Source of the DNA: Methylomonas sp.
GTDB taxonomy: Bacteria; Pseudomonadota; Gammaproteobacteria; Methylococcales; Methylomonadaceae
DNA: 64,000 nucleotides
Direction: 5' to 3'
Assembly (NCBI RefSeq): GCF_023228165.1
Contig: NZ_JALOBS010000009.1
Location: 1-64,000 of the forward strand
Positions 52,826-61,586 of the stretch are shown piece after piece. Each line of letters begins with the position of its first letter. Position 1 is the first letter of the stretch. The notes beneath the pieces are model-generated. The model ran no database searches, was not told where the DNA came from, and was given only the letters and a program-made list of their open reading frames with translations. The position numbers were made by a program, and so were the translations under genes.

Positions 52826-54345
52826 GACGACGGGTCTCCCTGATGGGGTAAGGCTGCCAGGTAGCGAATGGCACTGAGCCCCGGCATAAAAAAGTAAGCA
52901 CCGCCTCGCACGCTGATGAATTGCGGCAAATGCGCCACGGTTTGCGTGGGCCCCGCCGCATCGGGGCGGTGGAACTGATCGGTAGGCGTGCCGTCATTCA
53001 GCGGCTGGCGATGCGCCAGCAACGGATCTCTTTCCTGTTGCAGACCGGCGAATTTACCGTTCACCACCCAGGCATTCTGTACAAATTCGAACTGACGGGA
53101 GATGTTGGCCACCAGACAAATGAACTGCAAGCCCCGCTCGGCAACCGGTGCATCGGCTTTGACGGCCTGTTCCGGCGTCAGCAGCGGGCCGTAGGCGCGT
53201 CCTCGCCGCAGTAACCGATGGAAGCGCGTCGAGGCAATCAAGTCCTCATCGTAACGTTTAAGGCCGAAACCCAAAATTTTCAGCAACCGGCTGAAAAAAC
53301 AACCCGAAACGGACGGCATGTCGCCGGTTCGCGGATTGGCTCTGCGCACATGCGCACCGATCGGGCAACGCGTACCGCCAGGGTCAGGCAGATAATTGAA
53401 GCGATTGAGGTGGTCATCGGCGGCAATACCGGGTATGGCTGCGCTGGCCGGCGGCAGTAAAGGCGAACCGTCCCGCCGCCGCCCTACCATGCTGGCGGCG
53501 AGTTGTTCTCGCTGTGCCGCATCGCCGCCGCTAACGTTATCGAGGAATTGCCAGAATCCCGGCACATCCTGCCCGAGCTGCCGTAACACCAAGTAGCTGC
53601 CGTTACGGGCGAAATCCTTCAATTCGGGCTGCTCTTCCGCCGGCGGCAATTCCGCCGCGCCGGGATCGCTGCCAGGATCGATCAGCGGCCTTACCGTATA
53701 CTGCTTATATTCATTGCGATAGCCCAGCACCACTTCGCCCACCGCCAACAGGTTGGAAAAACTGTCGCGTTGGTGGGAGTCGAGCGTTTGTTGGGCGGCC
53801 CAATCGATGTTGGGTTGGCTAATGCCATCGACAAAACCGAAGGGTTCGATATCGCCGATATCCTGGGTCGGTAGCTGGGCCAGCAACTGGAAGGCCTTGA
53901 CAAACAGCTTGGTTTCCACTTTTTTACGCCAGGCAGCGATTTTGCCTGGTTCTGCATACAGCAGCAGCAGCATATGCGGCACTTGTTGATTATTGCCGCC
54001 CCATTCCCAGTATTCCGGCGCATTGGCGCCTACATCGCCGAGGCGGCGGGAACGGCTTTCGTTACCTGACATGCCGCTGATAAATTCATCGGAGAAATCC
54101 CGGATCACTGATTCTTTCAAGCCTAAAGCGCGCAAACCGGCCACAGAAAAGGCAATCTGCAAAGCGGTTTTAGGCGGGGGACTGGTTTGAATGGCCCTAG
54201 TAATCGGCGCACCGCCCAACCATTGTTTAGCGGCCGCCTGATCGGCCACATTCAATAATAAAAAACAGCTGTCTCTTAAACGTCCATGTCCAAAGCGCAA
54301 CAAGCCCTGCAGATCGTCGAATTGAAAGTCGCTTGAATGTGTCAT
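52822..54345 (-). CDS. DyP-type heme peroxidase
   Basis: A 507-aa dye-decolorising peroxidase of the larger class. The GxxDG motif is FGFVDGIS (catalytic Asp173) and the proximal His332 is in CPIGAHVRRANPR. The protein has no signal peptide. DyPs oxidise phenols, dyes and some lipid or sulfur compounds with peroxide. In this operon it might use hydroperoxides made by the dioxygenase-like protein, which is an inference. Confidence 0.9.
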   Translation of the reverse strand: MTHSSDFQFDDLQGLLRFGHGRLRDSCFLLLNVADQAAAKQWLGGAPITRAIQTSPPPKTALQIAFSVAGLRALGLKESVIRDFSDEFISGMSGNESRSRRLGDVGANAPEYWEWGGNNQQVPHMLLLLYAEPGKIAAWRKKVETKLFVKAFQLLAQLPTQDIGDIEPFGFVDGISQPNIDWAAQQTLDSHQRDSFSNLLAVGEVVLGYRNEYKQYTVRPLIDPGSDPGAAELPPAEEQPELKDFARNGSYLVLRQLGQDVPGFWQFLDNVSGGDAAQREQLAASMVGRRRDGSPLLPPASAAIPGIAADDHLNRFNYLPDPGGTRCPIGAHVRRANPRTGDMPSVSGCFFSRLLKILGFGLKRYDEDLIASTRFHRLLRRGRAYGPLLTPEQAVKADAPVAERGLQFICLVANISRQFEFVQNAWVVNGKFAGLQQERDPLLAHRQPLNDGTPTDQFHRPDAAGPTQTVAHLPQFISVRGGAYFFMPGLSAIRYLAALPHQGDPSS

Positions 54346-54361
54346 TGCCCTGATTCCCTAC

Positions 54362-55663
54362 TTAGATTTCGGCGAGCCAGTCACGTATGGCCTGTTCATT
54401 TGCCTGGCGTATTTCCACACCTTTGCGAATGCGACTGTTGCGTGCCAAATCGATGGCCGTCAAATCCGGATAGGCCTTGTACCAGACGTCGGACGGTAAC
54501 TGGTGCCGCCTTTGCGTGTATTTAAACTGCTGTTCCCGTTCCGCGCCCTGCTTCACAAACCAACGGGTAGTCGGGTAACCGATCGCATTGCCGAAAGCCA
54601 GATTCAGCCCCCAACCGGCCTTGTTAATGAAATCGTCCATATAGCTTTCATGGCTACTGTCGTAGTTACTGGCGAAGAAAGCCCGGCGATTGTTGTCCAT
54701 GAACACCCAGCGGGCAAAATGAATGGTTCTGATCCGGGTCAAGAAGCCGTGGTTGTATATGTGTCTGGCCACATAATCCGTCAACAGCATTATTAATTTA
54801 AACAGAAACAACCTGAACAGCCCGGGTTTGACATCGCCGAACACGTTGAATTGATTACTGACATCCCGATCTTCCAGATAGGCCAAGGCTTCGATATGTT
54901 CGCGACTCGGACGAATGAACAACTCCGGGTCTGAACGCTCCAGCATACGCAAGCGCAGCGCAAAAAAAGGCGCCAAGATCAGGAATACCGGTGATAACAG
55001 CAATAAAATCAACGGCACCCCAATCTTGTGCAGCCCGTCCCGGATTAACCACGCCAGAGGCGTGGGCTCTTCCGGAGACAGTTTGAGGAGGCCAAGGTGT
55101 TTTTGCATCTCGACATGAGATAACAGTTTTTGCCGCAAAGCCCGGGGGTTGCCCCGCCCCGTCTCGGCGACGATTTGTGGTAAATATTCCGACAGACATC
55201 GATGCAATGCCGCCTCTTCATGCACCTGCCTGACCGTACGTCCCCGCCAGTTGACGTAATTGGCCGCCGGCTCGATGTTGTGGGTCATCATCCAGCTCAC
55301 CAGATCGAATGCTTTGGTAAAGCCTTCGCAATGGGCAAATATTTGCTTTAGCCCGTCCTCGGCTTTCCGTGCCAATTCGGTTAAGAATGTCACTCGGTCG
55401 CCGTCAAAATCGCCCAGAAATGCCAAGGTCGGCTGCCATGGTTGAGGCGCCCGCCCAAAGGCTTTGACGTCGTCCCCGGTAAGCGCTTCAATAATTAGAA
55501 AACGCGCCATGTGCAAGCCATCGAACTCACCGAAAGGCACCAACCCGTTAGCCGGATCGGCCAGCCCCACCGTTTTATTCATTCCCGCCAGCAAACTGCG
55601 CAGCGCTTCCAGCTCCCCGTCACGTACCGGAGCCACTATCATGAAAGTGGATTGAGGGGTCAT
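54362..55663 (-). CDS. Membrane protein with duplicated DyP-neighbour domains
   Basis: A 433-aa protein without a named family that I can give. The N-terminal domain starts FMIVAPVRDGELEALRSLL and has FDGLHMARFLIIE (48-60). A hydrophobic helix (about 215-237) follows. The C-terminal domain repeats the theme: TIHFARWVFMD (313-323), then FFASNYDSSHESYMDDFI (329-346). The two parts look like related ferredoxin-like (dimeric alpha/beta) domains, the fold class that also contains DyP. No heme ligand is obvious. Probably a membrane-attached partner of the operon's peroxidases. Confidence 0.7.
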   Translation of the reverse strand: MTPQSTFMIVAPVRDGELEALRSLLAGMNKTVGLADPANGLVPFGEFDGLHMARFLIIEALTGDDVKAFGRAPQPWQPTLAFLGDFDGDRVTFLTELARKAEDGLKQIFAHCEGFTKAFDLVSWMMTHNIEPAANYVNWRGRTVRQVHEEAALHRCLSEYLPQIVAETGRGNPRALRQKLLSHVEMQKHLGLLKLSPEEPTPLAWLIRDGLHKIGVPLILLLLSPVFLILAPFFALRLRMLERSDPELFIRPSREHIEALAYLEDRDVSNQFNVFGDVKPGLFRLFLFKLIMLLTDYVARHIYNHGFLTRIRTIHFARWVFMDNNRRAFFASNYDSSHESYMDDFINKAGWGLNLAFGNAIGYPTTRWFVKQGAEREQQFKYTQRRHQLPSDVWYKAYPDLTAIDLARNSRIRKGVEIRQANEQAIRDWLAEI

Positions 55664-55687
55664 AGCGACATACTCGGATTATGGGCC

Positions 55688-56143
55688 TTATGCGGCACTT
55701 TTGCTGGTTAACGCAAAATCCAGGATCCGTTTTTTGCCCCACCATACCTTGCCCAGATAAACCCCGGGTTCGATCTCGCGAATTTCATCGCGTATCACTT
55801 TGGCGAAAAACGAGGTTTTCGAATAATCGATGACGATGGTGTCTTTTTGGTCCAGCCAGCTTTTGTCCATGTACACTTTGGCGACGATAAAGGTCAGACT
55901 GAAAAAAGTGATTTTGTTGACCAGCACTCCGGCTTGGCCGCCGGGACAAAACAAATCGAATTTCTTGCCCTGCCACGCATATACTCCGGCCAAAAATGCC
56001 ACTAATTTAGAGAACACCGATCCGGCCAAAATCGCGGTACCCTGGGTATCGCCGCTGGGAATCTTGCCCGGCGTGGCATTGCAATAAATTTCATCCAGCT
56101 CCTCACGTGATTTGCTCAACCAACTATTGACGGTATCGTTCAT
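55688..56143 (-). CDS. Hypothetical protein of the peroxidase operon
   Basis: A 151-aa protein. One moderately hydrophobic segment (about 36-58) and then beta-rich sequence (FCPGGQAGVLVNKITFF, DTIVIDYSKTSFFAKVIRD, EIEPGVYLGKVWWGKKRILD). The RDEIREIEPGVYLGKV form recalls small proteins that bind lipid-like ligands, but I cannot assign a family. It lies five bases after the short catalase-related gene. Confidence 0.65.
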   Translation of the reverse strand: MNDTVNSWLSKSREELDEIYCNATPGKIPSGDTQGTAILAGSVFSKLVAFLAGVYAWQGKKFDLFCPGGQAGVLVNKITFFSLTFIVAKVYMDKSWLDQKDTIVIDYSKTSFFAKVIRDEIREIEPGVYLGKVWWGKKRILDFALTSKSAA

Positions 56144-56148
56144 GTTGT

Positions 56149-57102
56149 TTACTCCTGATTGCTATTGCGAAGGGCCGCGGCGTGGGCATATACCAGACGT
56201 CTAACTTGGTTCATGCGCCCCAAGGGTTCGTGCGCCGCCAGGCTTTGCCAGGGATTAAAACTGCTGCGCTCGCAGTCGGCCAGCGCCTCCGTGTCGTCGA
56301 AATCCTGATTTTCTATGGTGATGGTAGCGACGATTTGAAAGGGCGAAACCGTTTCATCCCAAATCACCGAGGCATCTTCAATCGGCATGGTCGGCGGATC
56401 GGTTTGTTTTTGCACCGCAAAATGAAATTTGGCCGGAAAGCGTTGCAAATGCGCTTTCATCGCCGCGCGCAGCTGGTTACGGCCCGGATTTTCGGTTTGT
56501 AGGGTCTGGTAGTCCGAACAGGGCAGCACGGAATACTTCACCACCTGTCCCGACTGTTCGCCCAGGCGGTAGGGGGTGGTGCTCCAGAACCGCACATCGA
56601 ACGGACACAAATGCTTTTGCCGGGATTTAAAAGCTATCCACAACGCTTTCAGATGCGGATCGAACGGGTTCAAAAAAAACCACAGTTTCCGATTGGCCTG
56701 CCGGGCCTGGATAAAGCCCAGAAAATCTTCCGGCGTGGCCACGAATAGAGCAGGATAGCTATTTAGAATAAAATCCTGGCAACCAGGCTCTCCCCAAAGT
56801 ACCGGCCCCTCCACACCGGAGAGCCGTATCGACAAGCCGCGCACATCCTTTTCGGCATCGTCCCGGCTGGTGGCGTTGGCAAACCTCAGCATGGCCGGAT
56901 AGGTTTTCGCTTCGGAAAAAACCCCGTGCTTCAATTCGGCGGGAATATCCTCATGCACGCGAAACTCGCCCCGCAAACAGCCTATGGTTTTGGCCTGATT
57001 GAAGCGGGGCACAAGGCCATTTTCGGCCTCGTCCGAGATGACGGCGGCAATGCCCCGATTCATCTCGGTAACCAAATCTTCGATCGGCATGTCTTGATTC
57101 AT
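56149..57102 (-). CDS. Catalase-related protein, short form, distal His absent
   Basis: A 317-aa member of the same superfamily as the 399-aa protein: GEFRVHEDIPAELKHGVFSE, RFWSTTPYRLGEQSGQVVKY, and the proximal Tyr305 in RRLVYAHAAAL. At the distal position the sequence is AKTIGCL, so Ile40 stands where the other protein has His102. Without the distal His catalase chemistry is unlikely; an isomerase- or lyase-like use of the heme, or loss of activity, is possible. It lies 35 bases after the dioxygenase-like gene. Confidence 0.8.
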   Translation of the reverse strand: MNQDMPIEDLVTEMNRGIAAVISDEAENGLVPRFNQAKTIGCLRGEFRVHEDIPAELKHGVFSEAKTYPAMLRFANATSRDDAEKDVRGLSIRLSGVEGPVLWGEPGCQDFILNSYPALFVATPEDFLGFIQARQANRKLWFFLNPFDPHLKALWIAFKSRQKHLCPFDVRFWSTTPYRLGEQSGQVVKYSVLPCSDYQTLQTENPGRNQLRAAMKAHLQRFPAKFHFAVQKQTDPPTMPIEDASVIWDETVSPFQIVATITIENQDFDDTEALADCERSSFNPWQSLAAHEPLGRMNQVRRLVYAHAAALRNSNQE

Positions 57103-57137
57103 AATCGCCGCTCCCCCGCTGCTGTTATGTACTTACC

Positions 57138-60065
57138 TTATTGAAAGCTTTCGTCGCTTGCCGCGCTGCTTTGCGGTTTCCATTGCAGGGTATAATCCGT
57201 GCCCCTATCCCTGGCCCAAGGGTCGAACACATTGACGACGCCGGCAAGCTGATCCTTAAGTTCCGGCATGGTGCGCAGCATGATTCTTTTCAACGGCGAT
57301 ACTTCAACCTCGTGGCCGTTGGAAGGCTTGGGCTCCATTTTTTTGCCGTCGGGTCCGTTGTTCATCACCCATTCCACGCCCAGCGAGGAATAAAATTCCG
57401 GACGGAAGCTGGAGGTAAAGAAACGGTCGCTAAACAAACGCCGCGAGGCATTCAGAATGAACACATGGAACTGGGTTTCGGAAATGGCGTAACCGTGCGG
57501 ACGGGTGAACTCCGACAGCCAACCGACCACGGTATCCAGGTCCTCGATATTGTCGACCATGCTGCCGTCCGGATGCCCCAGGCAATCGTTGATGCGCGAA
57601 CCATCTTCGTTCAACTGCGCGGCGGTGATGATCTTGCCGGCATCGCATTTATGCTGGCCGTAGACTTCGCGCAACAACCCGGTCAGGCGTTTCTGCTCCA
57701 GATATTCCGCGCTGTTGGTCGGCAAGCGCCAGTCGATAAAATCGTCGAAGCTGGTCAGCTGTTTCAAACCGTATTGGCGGCGGAATTCGTTAAAGCGCGG
57801 TAAGCCGCGTTCCCGGTCCCGGATCAAATCCAATGCCGCGATATCGATTTTGTTGGTTTCGGTGTTCAGGCGCGGCAAATCCAGGTTTTGTAAAAACTGG
57901 GCGTGGTTCTGCAAGGTTAACAAGCCGAGACGTTGCCGGCCCATGCTCAATGCCCAGTTGCTCAATCCGCCGTCGGTCATGGCCTGAGTGGCTTTGCCTC
58001 TAAAGGTGCTGATTACCGGCACTTTTTTGGCAATGGCATTCGGAGCCTGTAATTCCCGATATTCCAGCAAATCGGGCAACAAAGGATGCAAGCGGTAAAC
58101 GGTGGGAAACTCTTCCGGAAAATTGAACGGCGAACCAAAGTGATTAATACCGCCGTTTACATGTTCTGGATTACGGATATCCCAAATATCGCGTTTGTCG
58201 ATTAATCTGCCTAAAAAGGTCGGATGGTTTTTATAGCGGTGACTGCCCAAGCCGAAGATGCCGGCACCCGATGCGAACACCGAATAAAACTGATTGGCCT
58301 TGATTTCTTTTTCGGATTTGGCCAGTTTATTCACGACGATTTTTTCCAACACCTTGGAAACAGGGTCGTCTTTCATTAACAACCCGTTCCAGTTGGCGTT
58401 CATACCTAAATAGAGCGGTTCGTCGTATAACAATTGCGTAGTCCATTCAATGGTGTGAATTTTGGCAATCTCGGCAGACACCACCAGACGGGCCGCTTGA
58501 TACAACTCTTCGTCACTGACTTTTTTGTAAGTAATCACCTGCTCGGGACGATCCGGATTGCGCAAACCGGAGTCTAAATCCGGGTTGACCTCGGCATTGG
58601 CGCGGAATTTATCGACAAAGGCGTTATGTTCGCGCACGAACAGGTTATGGTAAAAACTCAGGCCCACCGTCCAGTTATCCGCGAAACCGGCGGCTTCCTG
58701 ACCTTTCCAGGCAGGATTGATGGGATCGGGGGAACAATCCGGTCCGGCATTTTCGCAACTGTTGAACACCGGCAGATAACCTTGTTTTTCGCCGGCCCCG
58801 CTATGATTGCCGCGCGGCGTCATCAATAATTTCGCGGCGTCCTTAGGATCCCGTTTCACCCGTTTTTGCGAAAGTTCATCGAACCCGTAAATTTGCGAAG
58901 CATCCCACCAAGCGGTAACGGTGTTTTCCGTGGTGCGGTGAGCGCGGGACAAATAGGTTTTACCCTGGTATTCAAAGGTAGGCGCGGGTTCTTTTTGCGC
59001 GACCAACGCCACATCCACCTTGTCATTGGGTCGACATCCCAGTTTGGCGGCCTGCTCGGCGCTCAGCGCTTGTTCCTGGTTATTGACCATTTGGCTGGCG
59101 CAACCGACCGGCATTCTGGCCTCGGTATTCTGTCCTTCCCGCAAATGGTAGAACCAATCGTGGGTCATGAACTGTATCCAATAGGCCGCCAATACATTAA
59201 AAAACGGGGCTTTCTTATAGTCGCACTCGGCATTTTTGGCATTACCCGGTAAACCCTGCCCTTGTTTACACGCGTCGGGTTTTGATTGACTACGGGTAAA
59301 TAACTTCCTGGAGATGACTTGCGGATCGGGCTTTAATAAACTCAAGCGGTCGCCATGGCGATTGCGGACCAACTCATTGGCGCCCAGGTCGGGAAAGGTC
59401 GAATCGAAACTGACGTTGCGGGCGAATAACTGGTTGGTCGAACCCATGGCCGGATTGAAAATATCGTTGCAGATACCGGTGATATTACGGTGACGGATCA
59501 GTTCCCCTTTGCAAACTTGGGTGCCGTCCTTGTCGGTCACCTGCTCATACAAAGGATGAGTATGCGGCAAACGCATTTCCGCCCATACTTTCACCACGGG
59601 ACCGGCGGTTTTACCAACACCTTTAATGAAGGTTTCGTAGGTTTTATTGTCGTACAGATTGAAGCGTAGCAATTCCATGCGTTGATATTCCAAATCCATC
59701 AAGGCGCCATCCACGCCCCGGCCGTTGGGATTGAGATGTTTGCCCAGTTTGGTGACGGATTCCCAGCCTTCCGCCTTGCTGCTGGCATCTCCGGTTCCCC
59801 AATAATTGGGCCAATCCACCCACACCACACTACGACCGGCCAAGGCTTTTTTGCCGCCGCGGCATTGTGCAGTGTCCTCGCTGACTTTTCCCAGAAAACG
59901 TTCGGTTTGCTGCTCGGCAATCGGCCGTAAACCCTTCGCCACCATTGCCGCACAGGCCCTATCGGCCCTGATTCTTTCCAAGGTTGAAATGGCTTCCGCT
60001 TGACAAGTTGTCGCTATAAACCATGAAATGACAAATAGAACCGGCGCATTTAAATTTGTTTTCAT
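57138..60065 (-). CDS. Secreted cyclooxygenase/alpha-dioxygenase-like heme peroxidase
   Basis: A 975-aa protein of the animal heme peroxidase superfamily, first gene of the operon. A signal peptide (cut near CQAEA, residue 23) directs it to the periplasm. The distal helix reads YWIQFMTHDWF, with Gln298 and His302 spaced as Gln203/His207 of cyclooxygenase. LFVREHNAFVDKF (475-487) matches the REHN helix of COX. EFPTVYRLHPLLPD (652-665) matches the COX segment with the catalytic Tyr and proximal His; here Tyr657 and His660. Presence of the Tyr argues for a fatty-acid dioxygenase that makes hydroperoxides rather than a plain peroxidase. The long N-terminus (to about 280) and Cys-rich inserts are not assigned. 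Confidence 0.9.
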   Translation of the reverse strand: MKTNLNAPVLFVISWFIATTCQAEAISTLERIRADRACAAMVAKGLRPIAEQQTERFLGKVSEDTAQCRGGKKALAGRSVVWVDWPNYWGTGDASSKAEGWESVTKLGKHLNPNGRGVDGALMDLEYQRMELLRFNLYDNKTYETFIKGVGKTAGPVVKVWAEMRLPHTHPLYEQVTDKDGTQVCKGELIRHRNITGICNDIFNPAMGSTNQLFARNVSFDSTFPDLGANELVRNRHGDRLSLLKPDPQVISRKLFTRSQSKPDACKQGQGLPGNAKNAECDYKKAPFFNVLAAYWIQFMTHDWFYHLREGQNTEARMPVGCASQMVNNQEQALSAEQAAKLGCRPNDKVDVALVAQKEPAPTFEYQGKTYLSRAHRTTENTVTAWWDASQIYGFDELSQKRVKRDPKDAAKLLMTPRGNHSGAGEKQGYLPVFNSCENAGPDCSPDPINPAWKGQEAAGFADNWTVGLSFYHNLFVREHNAFVDKFRANAEVNPDLDSGLRNPDRPEQVITYKKVSDEELYQAARLVVSAEIAKIHTIEWTTQLLYDEPLYLGMNANWNGLLMKDDPVSKVLEKIVVNKLAKSEKEIKANQFYSVFASGAGIFGLGSHRYKNHPTFLGRLIDKRDIWDIRNPEHVNGGINHFGSPFNFPEEFPTVYRLHPLLPDLLEYRELQAPNAIAKKVPVISTFRGKATQAMTDGGLSNWALSMGRQRLGLLTLQNHAQFLQNLDLPRLNTETNKIDIAALDLIRDRERGLPRFNEFRRQYGLKQLTSFDDFIDWRLPTNSAEYLEQKRLTGLLREVYGQHKCDAGKIITAAQLNEDGSRINDCLGHPDGSMVDNIEDLDTVVGWLSEFTRPHGYAISETQFHVFILNASRRLFSDRFFTSSFRPEFYSSLGVEWVMNNGPDGKKMEPKPSNGHEVEVSPLKRIMLRTMPELKDQLAGVVNVFDPWARDRGTDYTLQWKPQSSAASDESFQ

Positions 60066-60447
60066 TGTCTCGTCCCCATATCCTGTGAATAGTGGTATTC
60101 CACTACATGACTCGGGTTCAGCTTAACTGAAGTGTTCAGCCGCCGCCATGACCCAAATGGGTCAATTTTTTGGCCAATCAATTATTTAAGGGGTATGCTA
60201 AGCAACACCGTTTCATAACGGGCAGCGCTGCGTTTTGGATTGAATAAACACCTTGATGCAGCAAACTTTTACAGCCGCTTGACGGGAAATTAAACAGACC
60301 GGCGACAATCTTTTTAAATCAGATAACCGACAGGAAGCCTTATTTTAGGCTGTGTATAAATTCATAAAAGCAGGCAACGCCCCGCGTTCGCAAATGACGC
60401 TTATTGACTGATGACAACACTAATAATAAAAACAAGGGTGGCACTCA
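60066..60447. other. 382-bp divergent control region of the peroxidase operon
   Basis: Gene-free. It contains three inverted repeats: AGTGG-N4-CCACT at 60091-60104, TTCAG-N5-CTGAA at 60117-60131 and TGACCCA-N2-TGGGTCA at 60149-60164. They are candidate binding sites for the LuxR-type regulator encoded on the other side. Confidence 0.5.
60149..60164. promoter_or_regulatory. Palindromic candidate operator
   Basis: TGACCCA-AA-TGGGTCA, a 7-2-7 perfect inverted repeat about 85 bp upstream of the dioxygenase-like gene and 285 bp upstream of the luxR-type gene. Confidence 0.45.
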
Positions 60448-61518
60448 ATGAGACAATTATCCGACGATCTATATCTGCACACCATACTCGCAAACGCCCC
60501 TGGATACCCTTTAATCTGGAACCGTTTTCTGAACGAATTGACTCGACAACTGTGTTTCGATTCCAGCGCGTTATTGGTGACCGATCTAAATGATTACGGA
60601 AACACCCGCTTTCTATTCAGCGCCCACATCTCGAACGAATATCAAGAACAGTACCAGGACAAATTAAACCGGCTGGATTTATTCAATCATTACATCAGCA
60701 AAAATCCGCGGCGCATAACCTGCAATCAAAACCTGCAATACGGAAATCCTTCTGAACTTAAAAGCGCCTTTTTCGCCCCCGAACAGCAAAATTTTCGATT
60801 CGGCGTCGCATTGGCCTGCTCTCAAAATCACGCACTCAGTTTGCTGCTGAATCGTAAACATGCATTTAGTCATGCGGAGCAACAACACATCACCCAGCTG
60901 TTGGAAAACATGCTGCCGATACTGCAAGATGCCATACATAAAGAACAACGCCATAAAATCAATAGCCAGTTGCTCCACCACCTGGGCGATCATTTCGACG
61001 GCTATATCATCGTCGATCATGAACTGAATATTCTATTTTCCGATCCGATCTATACGGCGATTATCAGCCAGCTGGATTGCGTGCATATTTCCGAGAACCG
61101 CTTCGGTATGAAAAACCCGGTCATCGAACAACGATTGCTGTCCCTGATCGAACATAATCAGGAAAGCAGCTCTATTCATAACCAGTGCCAGTCCTGTCAA
61201 ATTTCCTTGATTCCCATCGCCTCGTTAAAAAATCTGTATCAATGGGAATGTTATATGGATGGCTTCATTCTGACCTTTACCCACGAAAAAGATAAAAATC
61301 CGGCCCTGGACCGCTTGATGCATCTTCACAGCCTGTCACGTTGCGAAGCGATTTGCGCCCTGCACTTTATGAAGAACCCTTCCATACCGGACATAGCCAG
61401 CCATACCTATCGTTCGCAAGAAACGGTGCGGAATCATATCAAGCACACCATGCAAAAAATGAATGTACATAGTCAGGCGGAACTGATGAAAAAGTTGATT
61501 ACACTGGCCTCGTTATAA
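60448..61518 (+). CDS. LuxR-type transcription regulator
   Basis: A 356-aa regulator. The C-terminal HTH covers SLSRCEAICALHFMKNPSI and SQETVRNHIKHTMQKMNVHS (about 293-345), a typical LuxR/GerE fold. The N-terminal 280 residues look like a GAF/PAS-type sensor with several His and Cys; no acyl-homoserine lactone binding motif (WxxxY) is seen. It is divergent from the peroxidase operon and is the likely activator or repressor of it. Confidence 0.85.
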   Translation: MRQLSDDLYLHTILANAPGYPLIWNRFLNELTRQLCFDSSALLVTDLNDYGNTRFLFSAHISNEYQEQYQDKLNRLDLFNHYISKNPRRITCNQNLQYGNPSELKSAFFAPEQQNFRFGVALACSQNHALSLLLNRKHAFSHAEQQHITQLLENMLPILQDAIHKEQRHKINSQLLHHLGDHFDGYIIVDHELNILFSDPIYTAIISQLDCVHISENRFGMKNPVIEQRLLSLIEHNQESSSIHNQCQSCQISLIPIASLKNLYQWECYMDGFILTFTHEKDKNPALDRLMHLHSLSRCEAICALHFMKNPSIPDIASHTYRSQETVRNHIKHTMQKMNVHSQAELMKKLITLASL

Positions 61519-61586
61519 ACCAACCCTGTTATGATTGCCTGCCGGATGCCGGCAATCGGCCGCCTCCCACAGATATCAGAGCCTTT

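Noticed and set aside
51626..57102. Calling the two catalase-related genes katA/katE
   Set aside because: They are much shorter than true catalases, lack the Val-His distal motif and match the catalase-related (AOS-like) group instead.
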